From Aureobasidium sp. EXF-3400 (Eukaryota > Ascomycota > Dothideomycetes > Dothideales > Saccotheciaceae): 36,545 bases of DNA. This document shows, one piece after another, positions 20,937 to 32,384 of this stretch (positions within the stretch are counted from its first letter, which is position 1; each line of letters opens with the position of its first letter). The notes below the pieces were generated by a model, which ran no database searches, was not told the origin of the DNA, and was given only the letters and a program-made list of their open reading frames with translations. The position numbers were made by a program, and so were the translations under genes. The DNA lies in contig SWBL01000426.1 of NCBI GenBank assembly GCA_024195585.1, forward strand, positions 1-36,545, written 5' to 3'.

Positions 20937-21833
20937 ATGGGTAAGGCTCCCCGCCTCGAAACAATGTGCAAGAGGCAATTCTAACCACAGCAGATTACGG
21001 TTACTCAACAACATCCTATGGTGCGCAGGGCGGTAACGAAGACGGTGGCTTTATGGCCGGCAGCCAGGACAGTCCCAGCGCAAAGAAAGTAAGTGGTTAT
21101 CTACATGAAATCTCTTGCCCACTACTGACTCCGACAGTCATACGGCAAGGAAACGCTACGTCCCGTCACAATCAAGCAACTACTCGAGGCCGAACAACCC
21201 GACAGCGAGAACTTTGCCATCGACGGCTCAGAGTTGACCACAATCACCTTTGTCGGCCAGGTCCGCAACATCAGCAAGCAAACCACAAACATCACCTATA
21301 AGCTAGACGATGGCACTGGCACTATCGAAGTCAAGGTCTGGATCGATATGGAGACGGCCCAGAACGACGAAGAGGGTGGAGCAAAGAGCGGTGTGGTCGA
21401 GAACGCATACGCTCGCGTTTGGGGCAAGCTCAAGACTTTCGGCAAGCGTCACGTCGTCGCTCAACAGATCCGTCCCCTCAGCGACCTGAACGAGGTCAAC
21501 CATCACATGCTGGAAGCTACCTACGTCCATCTCTTCTTCACACGCGGTCCTCTTGGAGCACAACAACAAGGCCAACAAGGACAAGGCGCCTCCAACGGTG
21601 GCCAGTTCAACGCTGGTGGCACTCTTCCTGCGGGCGTTTCGAGTCACGCGAGAAAGGTCTTCCAGTGCATGCAAAACACTCCTCAGATCAATGAGGGTCT
21701 TCACGTGCAGGACATGGCCAGCAGAACCGGTATGGACATTGCAGATGTGCTCAAGGGAACAGACGAGCTCCAATCCATGGGCAAGATCTACAATACCGTC
21801 GATGATCAGACTTGGTGTTTGCTTGACATGTAG
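20937..21833 (+). CDS. RFA2: Replication protein A 32-kDa subunit (RPA2)
   Basis: Three coding exons, 20937-20940, 20991-21088 and 21138-21833, give 265 aa. The first coding exon is only ATGG; a 50-nt intron (GTAAGG...CCACAG, with CTAAC just before) splits codon 2. An alternative acceptor three bases later would simply drop Ala2. The protein starts MADYGYSTTSYG, a Gly/Ser/Tyr-rich N-terminus that in RPA2 is the phosphorylated tail. It continues with the OB-fold (TFVGQVRNISKQTTN, YKLDDGTGTIEVKVW) and ends in a winged-helix domain (residues about 195-265). RPA2 is part of the heterotrimeric single-strand DNA-binding complex used in replication, repair and checkpoint signalling in the nucleus. 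A Gln/Gly-rich linker separates the two domains. It converges with the DUF202 gene 141 bp downstream. Confidence 0.95.
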
Positions 21834-21974
21834 ATGATCACCTCATGAGTAAAGAAGGAGTTTTTGCTTTGCGGGATACGGTCAGGAGATACCACATTAT
21901 ATGTACGTTTACGGCAGCGAGGCGTGTAAAAAGCAGTCATGAATCATCAACCATCAACCATCAATCACATCGTC
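21834..21974. other. Convergent 3' spacer with short ATCAACC repeats
   Basis: Only 141 bp separate the stop codons of RPA2 and the DUF202 gene, so their 3' UTRs probably overlap. Near 21940-21967 the motif CATCAACCAT is repeated almost in tandem. Confidence 0.5.
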
Positions 21975-22674
21975 TCAGCGGGTTCGCTGCTTTGCTCCAG
22001 CATTTGTCGACAAGAAGAGCACACATGCAGCCACGATGGAAGTTGCGACAATCGTAAAGACCTGAATGTCGAATCAGAAACATGGCACAATTATCTGATG
22101 GAAGGATACTCACCAACTGAGTCTTCCAGCCGGTCTGCACCAAAGCTCGTCGCTTCGAGTATTTCTCTACAGTTTTGATGTAATTCGCTGTCCCACTAGC
22201 GAGGCAGGCGAGAGCAAGGAACCAGAAGATGATGCCGAATGGCAGTGCTATCTTTCGTTCAAGCGGTGAAGGCTGGTTCTTGAGATGGAAGGAGATGAGG
22301 ATAGCTACACTGACAACGGCCATGTATATAGCCAGTCGTAACCACGAGAGGAATGCTAAAAGATAACGAACATTGGTCAGACCTTGTGATGTACCTCGCC
22401 AACGGATTGATGTTCGAGTAGACATACTTCTCTCATTTGCACAGTGGTCACGAGCATCAGAATCGACATTGTCGAAGAGCAGTGCACTCAGTAACGGGCG
22501 CTCAGCAAAGACATGGCGATCGTATGTTGGCCGTCTGTGATATCATTACTATCACTCTTGCAATATACATTATGATATTGTCTTCACATACTGGTTGACA
22601 AGGACGGGCTTGGAGTGGGGAACACACGATATGACTTCGTAAGGTTCGATTCGTTCTTGTGTCAAGGTAGCCAT
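21975..22674 (-). CDS. DUF202-domain membrane protein
   Basis: Four exons, 22674-22592, 22534-22428, 22355-22114 and 22061-21975, give 172 aa; the introns are 57, 72 and 52 nt with good consensus ends. The N-terminus (MATLTQERIEPYEV) is soluble. The DUF202 signature DARDHCANERTFLSWLRLA is assembled across the second intron. Three hydrophobic segments follow: one from AIYMAVVSVAILISF, one from ALPFGIIFWFLALACLASG, and a last one in FTIVATSIVAACVLFL. The domain resembles bacterial YidH-type small membrane proteins and part of the yeast vacuolar VTC proteins. The biochemical role of stand-alone fungal members is not established. The divergent partner is uL23m. Confidence 0.9.
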
Positions 22675-22886
22675 GGTAGATATGTATTAAGACCGGAGAT
22701 GGAAAATAGCACTGATCAATGATATGTTCACCGGATGTTCATTCTGAAGATGTCTTGAGAGACGGTGATGTGATGCCAAGGCTGGCGCAAAAGGTGGTCG
22801 GATTCTGCCGACGCAGCCATCGCCGACTTTTGGTATGCGGCGAGGACGACCAACAAATCACAGCCAGTCACACATCACACACAATC
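22675..22886. promoter_or_regulatory. Divergent promoter, DUF202 gene / uL23m
   Basis: The two start codons are 212 bp apart, so both promoters must lie here. I could not assign a specific factor site. Confidence 0.5.
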
Positions 22887-23518
22887 ATGTCGGCCCAAGC
22901 AGTAGCGAAAGCGCCGTTCCGTCTGGGAGCCAAGGAGGTCTTCCTGTATGTCTACCCTAGCCGCGCACGCGCATTCTCAGAAACATGGCAACCAACAAAA
23001 AGTACTGACGACCATGAAACAGACCCAACTTCACTGTGACTTTGGTCCGCACACCGCGCATGCCCGCCAGCTTCGCCAAGTTCATCGTGCCACTCAACAT
23101 GAACAAGCTCGACCTCCGCGACTACCTCTACCATGCCTACAACGTCCGTGTCGTCAGTGTCCGCTCCTACATCGAGCAGCAAAAAGTCGCCCAGAGCAAG
23201 CCCAACGCCCCCAAGCAGACTATCAAGCGATGGTTTCGCCCGCGTGCCATCAAGAAGATGACTGTCGAACTGGAAAGCCCATTTGTGTGGCCGGAAGCGC
23301 CGAACAAGGATGAGTTGAACGAGAACTGGAGCAAAGACACACACGACCAGGCCAATGCCGACAACGACAAGTACGCCGAGCAAAGAGGCAGATTGGCAGA
23401 TACCTATGTGGACAGGGATGAGAGAAAGAGCATGAGAGCACAGGCTAGAGCGCTGTTGGAGAGAAAGGAACAGTGGAAGCCTGCCGAGGAGTTGGGCTTT
23501 GTTGTACCAAAGAAGTGA
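22887..23518 (+). CDS. Mitochondrial large-subunit ribosomal protein uL23m
   Basis: Two exons, 22887-22945 and 23023-23518, with a 77-nt intron (GTATGT...AAACAG), give 184 aa. The joined N-terminus reads KEVFLPNFTVTLVRTP, the conserved opening of fungal uL23m (yeast Mrp20). It is followed by the L23 fold (FAKFIVPLNMNKLDLRDYLY, VVSVRSYIEQQKV). The basic tail (KQTIKRWFRPRAIKKMTVEL) and a charged C-terminal extension are typical of mitochondrial members. It would bind large-subunit rRNA near the peptide exit tunnel of the mitoribosome. The start at 22887 is the first ATG in frame. Confidence 0.92.
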
Positions 23519-24057
23519 GAGATGCCATCACCATCATCTTGTTTATGAGCATTCTTGGGTCGGAGTTTCGAGGCGTTGCGACAAAAAGACGGGCAATTGT
23601 GCATATGGGTTCGCACTGTACTATATCTCTTCACAAACTTTGGGCATGCATTGCCTACTCGCTGCCATGGCGAGCTGTACACCTACAACTACACTTTCTG
23701 GCTAATACTCGTGTGTGACTGTTCGAGACAAATCGGTTCGATGGAATTGCTTTGGACAATGCAGTATCCCTTAGGGCTTGATATGGCGGTCCAGTGACTC
23801 ACAAGTACTCGTGTATTCGAACGACGGATCTTTGAAACCTTTGCTCCTGCTTACGATGATCCTACATTCTTCACGCATTGCTCTTGGTCTATTGAACGAC
23901 GCAATTCGAGTTTCTTCTTTTCGGATGGGTAGGTTGCAAGTTCCAGCCAAAGGCCTCAGCAAAGTATTGGCGGGGAACGGCCATGACGGGAAACTTCTCG
24001 GGCAACTCGCACCTGCCATCTCCATTATTGTATTCCAACTATTTTGATATTACAGAA
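23519..24057. other. Intergenic region between uL23m and a Zn2Cys6 regulator
   Basis: This 539-bp spacer holds the uL23m 3' flank and the promoter of the regulator. It includes an in-frame upstream ATG at 23983 that would add 25 residues to the regulator. Confidence 0.5.
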
Positions 24058-26320
24058 ATGGCCCAATCCGGAGGTAATACAATGGAACCTCCAACCGGAA
24101 CACGGCCATATCGTTCTCACAAATTTCCTGCTTGCACCGCCTGTCGTCAACGCAAGATCCGTTGCCATTTCGATCAAGTCGCGTTGATCTGCACCCTTTG
24201 TCGGGAAAAGGGTTGGCAATGCATCACTGCTTCTCCAGCTCCGAGTGCCCAGAAACGCGATCGCTCTTCCACCGCAGGCCCATCGGAAAGACCTGTAAAG
24301 CGTACTGTACAGAGTATAGGTTCGGCAAGTGCTGGCTCACCACAAGTCCCGCCTAGACGGCCATCTCGACAGGGATCTACCATCGGAACTCCTGCTGAAG
24401 CCTCGGCCGAAATCGCACAACCTTTGGACCATCCGAGTACTGAGTCGACTGTGATTGTGGGTCCTGTGTTCCAAGAAGATATTCAGATTCTAGGACCATA
24501 TCTCTCGAAAGGAGATGGAGCAAGACAGTCATCCAAAGAACGGCAAACCACTACAGCTGGACCAAGTCGTAATCCGCTTTTGTATCTTTCTGTTCCTCGT
24601 CGTCGGCGAGGTCTTCAGCCAGCCAAGGATCCTGGTTCTAATCAGAAACTTGTGTTGCAACATCTTGTAGGACCATTCGCCGAAGAGCTCGTTGATCTGT
24701 AAGTGTTCGACAAGTTGATTTGAACATTTTCGCCATCTAACAGTTTGTAGTTATTTTGAATATGCCCATCCATGCTTCCCTATCCTTGATGAGCTGGCTA
24801 TCAAAAAACATGGAGCAACTAATATTTCTTCTACTTTGTGGTCTTATATCATTACCAACGCCTTATCTTCTTGGGACCGGTCACCCAAACTACGAAATCA
24901 TCCTCGACCCGATCCCATCTACGCTTGCAACGTCGCTGTTGCTGCGTTGCAAGAAGATTTCAACGAGTCCAGTGTCTCGACCATCCTGAGCAGTTTGCTT
25001 GACATGATCGGTCGTCCAGTGAACTCTATCGTGGGCAATATCATAAACGAAGGTCGAACATTGGCCCTTGCTCACACGTTTGGCATGAACCGTAATCCAA
25101 CGCATTGGGGTTGCTCAGATCACGAGAAACGGCTAAGAATACGCACGTGGTGGGCTGTCTTGATCAGTAACAGGATGTAAGTCTTGAGAGATTGCTTTCC
25201 CGACGAAGCTGACTGTTAGTAGGTCTACTCTAGCCCATGGAACGCCGGCCACCTTAACGAAAGGCCAACATGATGTACCTCTACCGACACATGCAATGCT
25301 CCTAACGCCAGGCAAGGACAATGTCTACCGTGAGCAGGGCGCAGAGCATTTCATTCAGCTTTGCAAGCTATGCGAAATTCTGGGTGATATCACTCATATC
25401 GCTGGTGATCTTCGTCGTCCTTTCGACGTCAAGGTCCCGCGAGAACTTCGTAAGCTCGAATGTGATCTAGATCAATGGGAAGCCGACTTACCGCCGTATC
25501 TCACACAACCGCTCGAGGAGGGAAAGGGGCCTGGAGCATGCAATCTGCATTTTTGCTATCTGTCGACGAAGCTCATGCTTGCCCGGACAGCGCTGAAGGT
25601 TTGTTAAGCCATAATTTCTAGTACGACGTAGCTAAGCTCTGCAGGTCGCCAGCTCTGACGGTCAACAACCGGACAACAGCAGCGAACATCTTCGATACCG
25701 ACTTTCCGTGTTGCGCAGCTCAGCACGCGAGATTGCAGACTTTGTGTGTGCTCTGACAAGCCAACACTTGGCTGAGTGGTGGCTGCCATGTAAGCCATCG
25801 AAGCCTCCATCACGACTCGACCAGAACTGACAACTCATCTGCAGACACAGCACATCTACTCGCATCATCAGCCATGATACTCCTCCGCTGCACCATCGAA
25901 ACTACCGATCCCCTCGCTCGCGAGACCTGCAAACGCAGCCTTGAATCCCTCCGCAAACGCCTTCGCTCAGCCCGCGACGAACATGATTGGGATCTCGCTG
26001 ACATATTCCTCAACCAATGCGACGAACCCATCTCTCGTGTCATCAACAAACTATCATCCTCCTCGTCTTCTGCAGCACCTGCTACCGCCACATCACCTCA
26101 TCCTCATCAGCAGAATAACGAGCAAATACTTCCAGCTATCAACGTAGAAGATGTGGTGTTACAGCCTCTACATCAAGATTTTGGATTTGACCTTGCTGGG
26201 TTTGGACCTACGATGACAGCGGATTTAGGATTCTCGTTGGATGGATTGGGGCTGCCGTTTGAGAATATGTGGAGTGGGTTTGATCCAGATCTTGATGGTA
26301 ATGGCATGAATGGGTTTTGA
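24058..26320 (+). CDS. Zn2Cys6 transcription factor with fungal-specific TF domain
   Basis: Five exons, 24058-24698, 24751-25176, 25223-25598, 25645-25789 and 25845-26320, give 687 aa. Introns are 46-55 nt. The ATG at 24058 was chosen because the protein then begins MAQSGGNTMEPP shortly before the zinc cluster; an in-frame ATG at 23983 would give 712 aa. The cluster is Cys 26, 29, 36, 45, 48 and 55, with a wider third spacing (CX2CX6CX8CX2CX6C). The Fungal_trans region begins after the first intron (YFEYAHPCFPILDE) and contains RLRIRTWWAVLISNR. The C-terminus is acidic and hydrophobic (DFGFDLAGFG, SLDGLGLPFENMW), typical of an activation domain. It is a nuclear regulator with targets unknown. 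It converges with the secreted-protein gene at 26914. Confidence 0.92.
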
Positions 26321-26913
26321 GCGACAACATGACAGTCTCGAGGCATTGAGGAGCACTTACGGAGAGGCCGATGAGTCTAGCCAACTTAGCTGTTCGGTGT
26401 CGAGCTTCTCCCACTCACTTGCACATGCTTTTTTCCTCGTTCAAGCCACACGCAAAGGATGAGAAGAAGGATTTGATCATGGGAACAATATAAACTCGTG
26501 TTGTACAATAATAATAACAATATGCCACAGCTCATATGTGCTCCTTCTGCAAAACTACGGAGTATTTGATGGAGAGCCGGGGTTGCATGTAAGCGCATGT
26601 ACCAAGGTACTGGAAAAGTCGAGAAATTTATGCATGGTGTACATAAAATCTATATGCAGAAATGTGCAAAGTTTCTGGTTGTACTTTCTTTCTCACAACG
26701 ACTTTCAGATTTAGTGGTTGTAATGTTTGGATGTCTTTGCGAATTAAGAATAGATAAACATTTCTCAGAAGAGAGGTATAGAACGCCAGAGTCCAAGATC
26801 CCGTGACCGTATCCATATTCATCCATATACACACCCATAGCATACCATATTTTCCCTCCACAGAACCCAAAACAATACGAAAAGTACAGACAGAAAATCA
26901 TGTCCTCTTCTCC
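26321..26913. other. Convergent 3' region
   Basis: 593 bp between two convergent stop codons, AT-richer than the flanks. No gene, RNA or repeat is evident. Confidence 0.55.
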
Positions 26914-28399
26914 TTACCATCCGTTTCCAAAGTGACCACCTCTTGACTTGCAAGCAGTCATGATACCAGTAGGAGTAACAGTAGTGACCTTGACAAAAGT
27001 GGCAGTCATGGTCTTGGTTTGCCATGAGTATGCAGTGTTGACTGTGAAGGTTGTCTTTGTGACGGGAGGGAGTGTGAGGTAGGCTGATGCGTAGCCGGTT
27101 TTGATGGTAGCTGGTGGAAGGGTTCTATATTCATGTTAGAAAATGTGATGGTAGATTGCAACAGGATGGAAATACTTACGTGGTAACAGTCGAGCTGCTC
27201 AAGACGATAGCAGTCACAGTTGTTGGTGCAGCGGTGAAGGTGTTCTGTTTTCTTGTCAGCTTCTCTCTCTATTGTATGAAGAAGAAAACTTACAGTCTGA
27301 TTCACAGTAACAGTTCCAGTAACAGTAACCGTAGCCGCATCAGCAGTTCTCTTGACCAAATCCCTAGCATCAATATCGGCAGCTCTTCTGGCACGAATAT
27401 CTGCCAATCGCTTCTTGATGCTTGCATAAGTCTCTGGTGTATCTCTGGCAATGTGGACACCGGCGGGAACCTGGACTAGACGGGGCCATCTGCGGCATGG
27501 CGGGTCAGGCTGTTGAGGGCGAGGGGGAACTGTGCAGCTGGCTGTTGCGGTGCGTGTGTAGACTACGGCGGTGCGGGTCCAGGTTTTGAGTGTACGGGTC
27601 AAGCTGATCGTCTTTGTAGTTACTACGGGATTGGGGGTGACTGTCACCCAGCGTGTGGCCTTTGGTTTTGTTAGTTTAGCATTTTTCAGGGGAAATCGTT
27701 TTACATACTGCAGGCTCAGTGATGGTCTTGGTGTTGTTGACTGTGGTGGTGTTTACAACCCACGATGTTGACTGAGCTGTGATGGTCGGTGTGGTTGTCA
27801 TGTTGAAAGTAATAGTGGGTGTAATCTGCATTTCATCAGCATCTCCATCCCAAAGTCGCAACGCAGAACTCTTACGGTGGCAGTTGCTTGCGGGCCGACA
27901 TCCAATGTAAAAGTTCTTTGGTTCGCAAATGGTGGTGAGTCAGGGTCATCGCCGTTGTTCGAAACGAGAATCAATCCCCAAACTCCCGAGACCATCTGGT
28001 CCTTTTCGATATCACAAGTAGATGTTTCCGGTGTTCCGTCAGGTAGTAGAGGGATGCTTGAGCACTCATATTCGTCTCCATTGTCCCAGTTCACCAACTC
28101 GATGGCTGCAACGTCGTCGGCGCATCCTGTGTTTATAATCAGCGTATGACCAAGTGTTGTCTAGATCCGCTGTTACTTACCAGTGAATTCTGTGACCGAG
28201 GTAAAAGAAGAGTTGGAAGCCGAGTTGATAAAGTACTAGACGTGAGGTCAGTATAATCTGCAGTACGATGATCCAAGACCTGACTCACGTTTCCATTGTT
28301 GACAAAGTCGATACCGTATGATTCACAGTCTGCGTTGACTCCTAACAGGAATGAGGCTGACCATGCCAACGGCAACAGCAACGAAGAGCGAGTGTGCAT
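26914..28399 (-). CDS. Secreted Thr/Val-rich protein of unknown function
   Basis: Seven exons, 28399-28289, 28235-28181, 28126-27876, 27825-27709, 27659-27294, 27244-27180 and 27124-26914, give 391 aa; the introns are 49-55 nt. The N-terminus is a classic signal peptide (MHTRSSLLLPLAWSASF, cleavage likely after GVNA). The first about 135 mature residues form a compact Cys-containing domain (CESYGIDFVNNGN, CADDVAAIELVNWDNGDEY, GVWGLILVSNNGDDP). Thr/Val-rich, wall-protein-like sequence follows, likely O-mannosylated, interrupted by a Lys/Arg-rich stretch with dibasic KR sites (DLVKRTADAA) that Kex2-type proteases could cut. The end (SRGGHFGNGW) has no hydrophobic tail, so a GPI anchor is not expected. 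I do not recognise the family; a cell-wall or secreted matrix role is an inference from composition. Confidence 0.85.
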
Positions 28400-30361
28400 T
28401 GTGGCAGAAGAAGCGAGAGTCTGCAAGAACGAGGGAAAGAACTACTACACAGCAGACCGCAGGTATACTCAAGCACGCTGGACTCTTGGGATAGCAAGAG
28501 GCAGTAGAAAGACAGTGTTGACAAGGACAACCCGGGCGAGACCACCTACCTTTATATACACCACCATCTCGATCTCTGGTCTACAAATATACCAGCGGTC
28601 ACTTTTCCATCTCGGCTTACCGTGGGCTTGATGCGAGGCTAAAGAGGATGACTACTCACCTCATTCCGCTTCCGGATATAGAAGGATGGATAGTGTGGGT
28701 AGGAATCATGATTATTCTGACCCAAACTCTGCCGCGAACAAGACATGCCCGAACGTCACGAGGGCGTTGCATCCCATAGGCAGGGACGTCAAAGTATGAG
28801 TTGATTGCAGCGAATTTGGGTCGGAGAAGTGGAGCATGCCGCATGTCGTCGGTCACCAAAGCACGCGCTGAGAGGCGGCAGGGCAGTAGTTGCAGGGTTT
28901 AGTACAGGTGGATCAAGCTTTGGTTGCCGTTCACCCTTGATATTCTCCTTGTAGAGGATCGTCATCTTTGCATGGGCAGCAAGGTTGCTGATGGGGTCTG
29001 TAAGCCCTATCCACAGTTGCCTCTTCGGACATCGGGTCTGAGGCTGCTCCTCTGGCTGATGATTTATTGTCTCGGCGTTCGAGGCTCATCTTCATGAGAC
29101 ATTGTGACTCGATCTTCTGTCGAGAGCATCTCGTGTTGGAGCGGAGGGTGTTCCTTGGTACACAGCAAAATGGTTTGGACCAGGCTGTGTGGGCTGCAGT
29201 GGCTTGCGGCATGCATGGGGAAACTCTTTCAAATGTCCGAACAATGATGACGCTCATGCACACATTCGTCTGTCGTTGCAATTAGAAGGCGACGATCATA
29301 TCTGCGATGAGTTACATATGATATGTACTCTGCGTCGATTCGCTCTCGGTGAATACATGTCGGATCCTAGCTTGATGTCTAGCAAGGTTGCATGAATTCG
29401 TGTTGACTGTTTGCATGAGAAAACACACCCCGCCTGGTTGAACCCCGCTGTCAACATTGAAGCTTGGTTTCCACCACCCGCCGTCGCACTGGCTCGGAGC
29501 CTACCTTAACCCTATTATTTTTAAACCTCGTTGCACAAGATGCTGCCACGATTCAACCCATGGCTCAACCCTCAGCTCACGCGAGAACCAATATATACTT
29601 TATGCAAGCCTGAGCATTGTTCGTCAGGCCTACATTTACAAGGCGCTGTAATCTCACCTCCCTCTTGTTTGAGGCGAGCTTCTGGTCAAGCAAGCTTGCC
29701 CGTCTTGCTTACTCGTCCCGACTTTGCAAATCAGGTCCACAGCGGCAAGACGAGCCGTCAAGGTTGGTATTTCAGGCACGGCACGCAATCATAAGCATCC
29801 TTCACAACGCTGGTCGTTCGAATGCAAGGTCTCAATAAACCTTCTTCTCGACACATGTATCTGTATCTTGTTCACATTTCACTCGAGTGCCTCTTCGCCC
29901 GAGTCCAAATATAACCGTACAGTGAGTAGGGTCTTTCTAGTAAACCAATCAATCACTTTCGGAGATTTCTGCTTACTCGCGCAATGCGAGTTGGCTGGAT
30001 CGACGGATCACCAGCAGAGGTTTGCTGCAACTCGCCAAGCGCATGCTTGTTCGTGCATGCAGCGCATGTATCTTTAATCTCGGCTCGAGAACGAGTATTC
30101 TTACACCCTCTATATTGTTCTGATCAAACGGCCAGGAAGTGGCTTGCGTTTCCTCGCTCTGTTCAGAGGATAAGGAAGAGATCTTCTTCAGCCAAGCCAT
30201 AAAGATTCCTGTAACCCATGTACCTGGGGCCGATGAGAAGATTTCCGTTCCTGCAGACTACAGAGTGTTCTATCTTTATTCAGCACGGTCTGGCTGGCGA
30301 AGAACATTCAGCATTTCAGAGATACTCCAAACTCGACAGCTGGTCCTCAACACCCTTATTT
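28400..30361. other. Gene-free region between the secreted-protein gene and TilS
   Basis: Nearly 2 kb with only short frames of no recognisable content on either strand. The right end holds the TilS 3' flank and the left end the secreted-protein promoter. No tRNA-like fold, inverted-repeat ends or transposase frame was seen. Confidence 0.5.
28551..28560 (-). promoter_or_regulatory. TATA box of the secreted-protein gene
   Basis: The minus strand reads TGTATATAAA, a strong TATA element, about 155 bp upstream of the ATG at 28399. TATA-driven promoters are typical of conditionally expressed genes, which suits a secreted protein. Transcription start was not determined. Confidence 0.5.
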
Positions 30362-32150
30362 TCAGAGGATGGATTTGAGCGAGGAACGCGAACTAACCGT
30401 CTTCGTGGATGCGCTTCTTCGCTGATATCCCTTGACAGTATGGTTCTCGCCCACGTCGAAATCGATGTCTTTGTAGACGCAGGTATACTGCCATGGAGTG
30501 ACACAAGTCTTGTCGGCACTGAACGCTGCACAAGCGGTATTCTTCAATCCAATGCTGGGGAATGCTAGAATTTTCTCCTTTGTGCTCACAAGTCCATCTC
30601 GATCTTTGACTTCGGTTGTCTGAACAATCATGGGAATTGTGTAACGAAGCTTTCCTGGTGGTAAAAGAGCGAGTCCACCCTTCTCACGCCATGGGCCGCT
30701 CTCTTTCATCGATTCTCCTGGTCTTAGGAACCTGACTACTACAGATGTTTTCACTGGAAGATCAGTTGGTACATAGCGTAGCTTTATCCACCACCGGTCA
30801 TGGAAGAGCTGTGTTTCAGTCCATCGAGGTTTTTTGGAGGTGCTTCGATTGTCTTCTGTGATTTCCAGAAGAGTTTTGGTGAAATCTCCCGGTGCTCGTA
30901 CTGGGCGCGGAAAGATGAGGAATTTCTTCTCATCTCCTGCTTCGTCGTCCTGCATCGAGGACTCCTTGACAAGAGTGACACTCCCGAGATTGATACTGTT
31001 CGATGGAGCCTGCTGCCCGTTGGATACAGATGGAAAGACAAGTCCCACCGGTCGGGCAAGATCTTTTAGCGAAAGTTTGCTCTGGTCTTCCACTAGAGAG
31101 AAGAACCTGCGCATGAGTATTGCCGCTACAAGCTGACAGTCTCTCCTGTTACTCAACCATTCTTCGATGTCTGGGTGAATCTGGAATGACACAGAGCCGG
31201 TCTTGCTGTCCAGCTCAACGCGGCAATGGTTGAAATAGGATGTGGCTACTTCCTCGCACGATGCGAGATTGCTCCACTTATTTGCGGCCAGCTTCCGCAG
31301 CCAGTCTGAACTCAAGGCAGACGGCATAGCTTTGGATTGGAGCATTTGCCTGATTGCGTTGCGTGGAGTCAGAGTTTGGTCGGCATTCGTCGCGTCTTCG
31401 TGCCATTTCACATTCCTTGTTTCGCAAGTGGCAATGAGTTGTGACTTTGTGAAATCGAGTAGGGGCCGATATACCACAACTCCACCAGATTCGACGAGGA
31501 AGGATGATAAGGTTTTGGTCTTATCTAGATGTCGATAGGTACCAGATTTGGACACCTTGTACATGCCGTGGCATTCTCCAATGGGCATTCTGGGATGAAT
31601 ACCTGTAAGACCGCTTCCCATGTATCCAGCATGTATCCTTGCTAGTACGGTCTCTGCTTGATCGTCTGCATGGTGAGCCAAAAGAAGAGTGTCGATGTTT
31701 GCAGCGGCACAGGCACGGCCGAGGGCCTGGAAGCGGATTCTGCGAGCTGCTGATTCGAGATTTGAGATTTTAGTTGGATCTGCAATCCCTGTCCAGTCGG
31801 CAGTCAAGATCTTATGCTGTATGCCGAGACCAGCAAGAGTTTTGGCTACGGATTGAGCTTCTTCGGTGCTTTCAGGTCGAAGACGATGATCCACTATGAA
31901 GGCAGTTATGGGCGGGGCTATGAACGTGCGTACTTGGTTGCACAGGGTAGCGAGGGCCATCGAGTCCACTCCGCCACTGATGGCAAGACCTACGATAAGT
32001 GGTCAGTACTTCTGCAAAGCAGAGCTCTAGATTAGCAGTAACAAGCATACCCAATCTCTTCTTGCCGTTGCATATCGGCTGCAATATCTCATCGAATTTT
32101 GATTGATTGATGGGCTCATACGCATACCTCACAAGCGATCTTTTGAACAT
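30362..32150 (-). CDS. tRNA(Ile)-lysidine synthetase-like PP-loop ATPase (TilS family), probably mitochondrial
   Basis: Two exons, 32150-32051 and 31989-30362, with a 61-nt intron (GTATGC...CGTAG), give 575 aa. The PP-loop SGGVDS lies at residues 38-43 and is assembled just after the intron. It is followed by FIVDHRLRPES and LAHHADDQAETVLARI, hallmark segments of TilS. TilS converts C34 of tRNA-Ile(CAU) to lysidine so that it reads AUA. In fungi the natural substrate would be a mitochondrial tRNA-Ile(CAU), so mitochondrial action is inferred; the N-terminus (MFKRSLVRYAYEP) is basic and could be a short presequence. The C-terminal part is longer and less conserved than in bacteria. It is head to head with the SAM carrier. 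Confidence 0.88.
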
Positions 32151-32384
32151 GTCATTGCAGTGCTGTGATGATACCCAAACGTAAGTGATACTATGAACGA
32201 GGCTTTGGACCGATAATGGTTGTGTTGTCTCGTGGATGGTCGGTGAATGTGCAGCCGAAGCTCGGGCAAGAGCGATGACGGGGAAGACTCCATGGCGTCA
32301 ACTTTTCGGCTTGTGACAGCAACCGCCATGGCTTGACATGATGATAGCACGAGCAATCCTTCTCAATTCGCTCTACGATCCACA
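32151..32384. promoter_or_regulatory. Divergent promoter, TilS / SAM carrier
   Basis: The two start codons are 234 bp apart, leaving room for one compact bidirectional promoter. No specific site was assigned. Confidence 0.55.

Noticed and set aside
22641..22652. GGTTCGATTCG resembling a tRNA B box
   Set aside because: It lacks the CC end and cloverleaf partners and lies inside exon 1 of the DUF202 gene.
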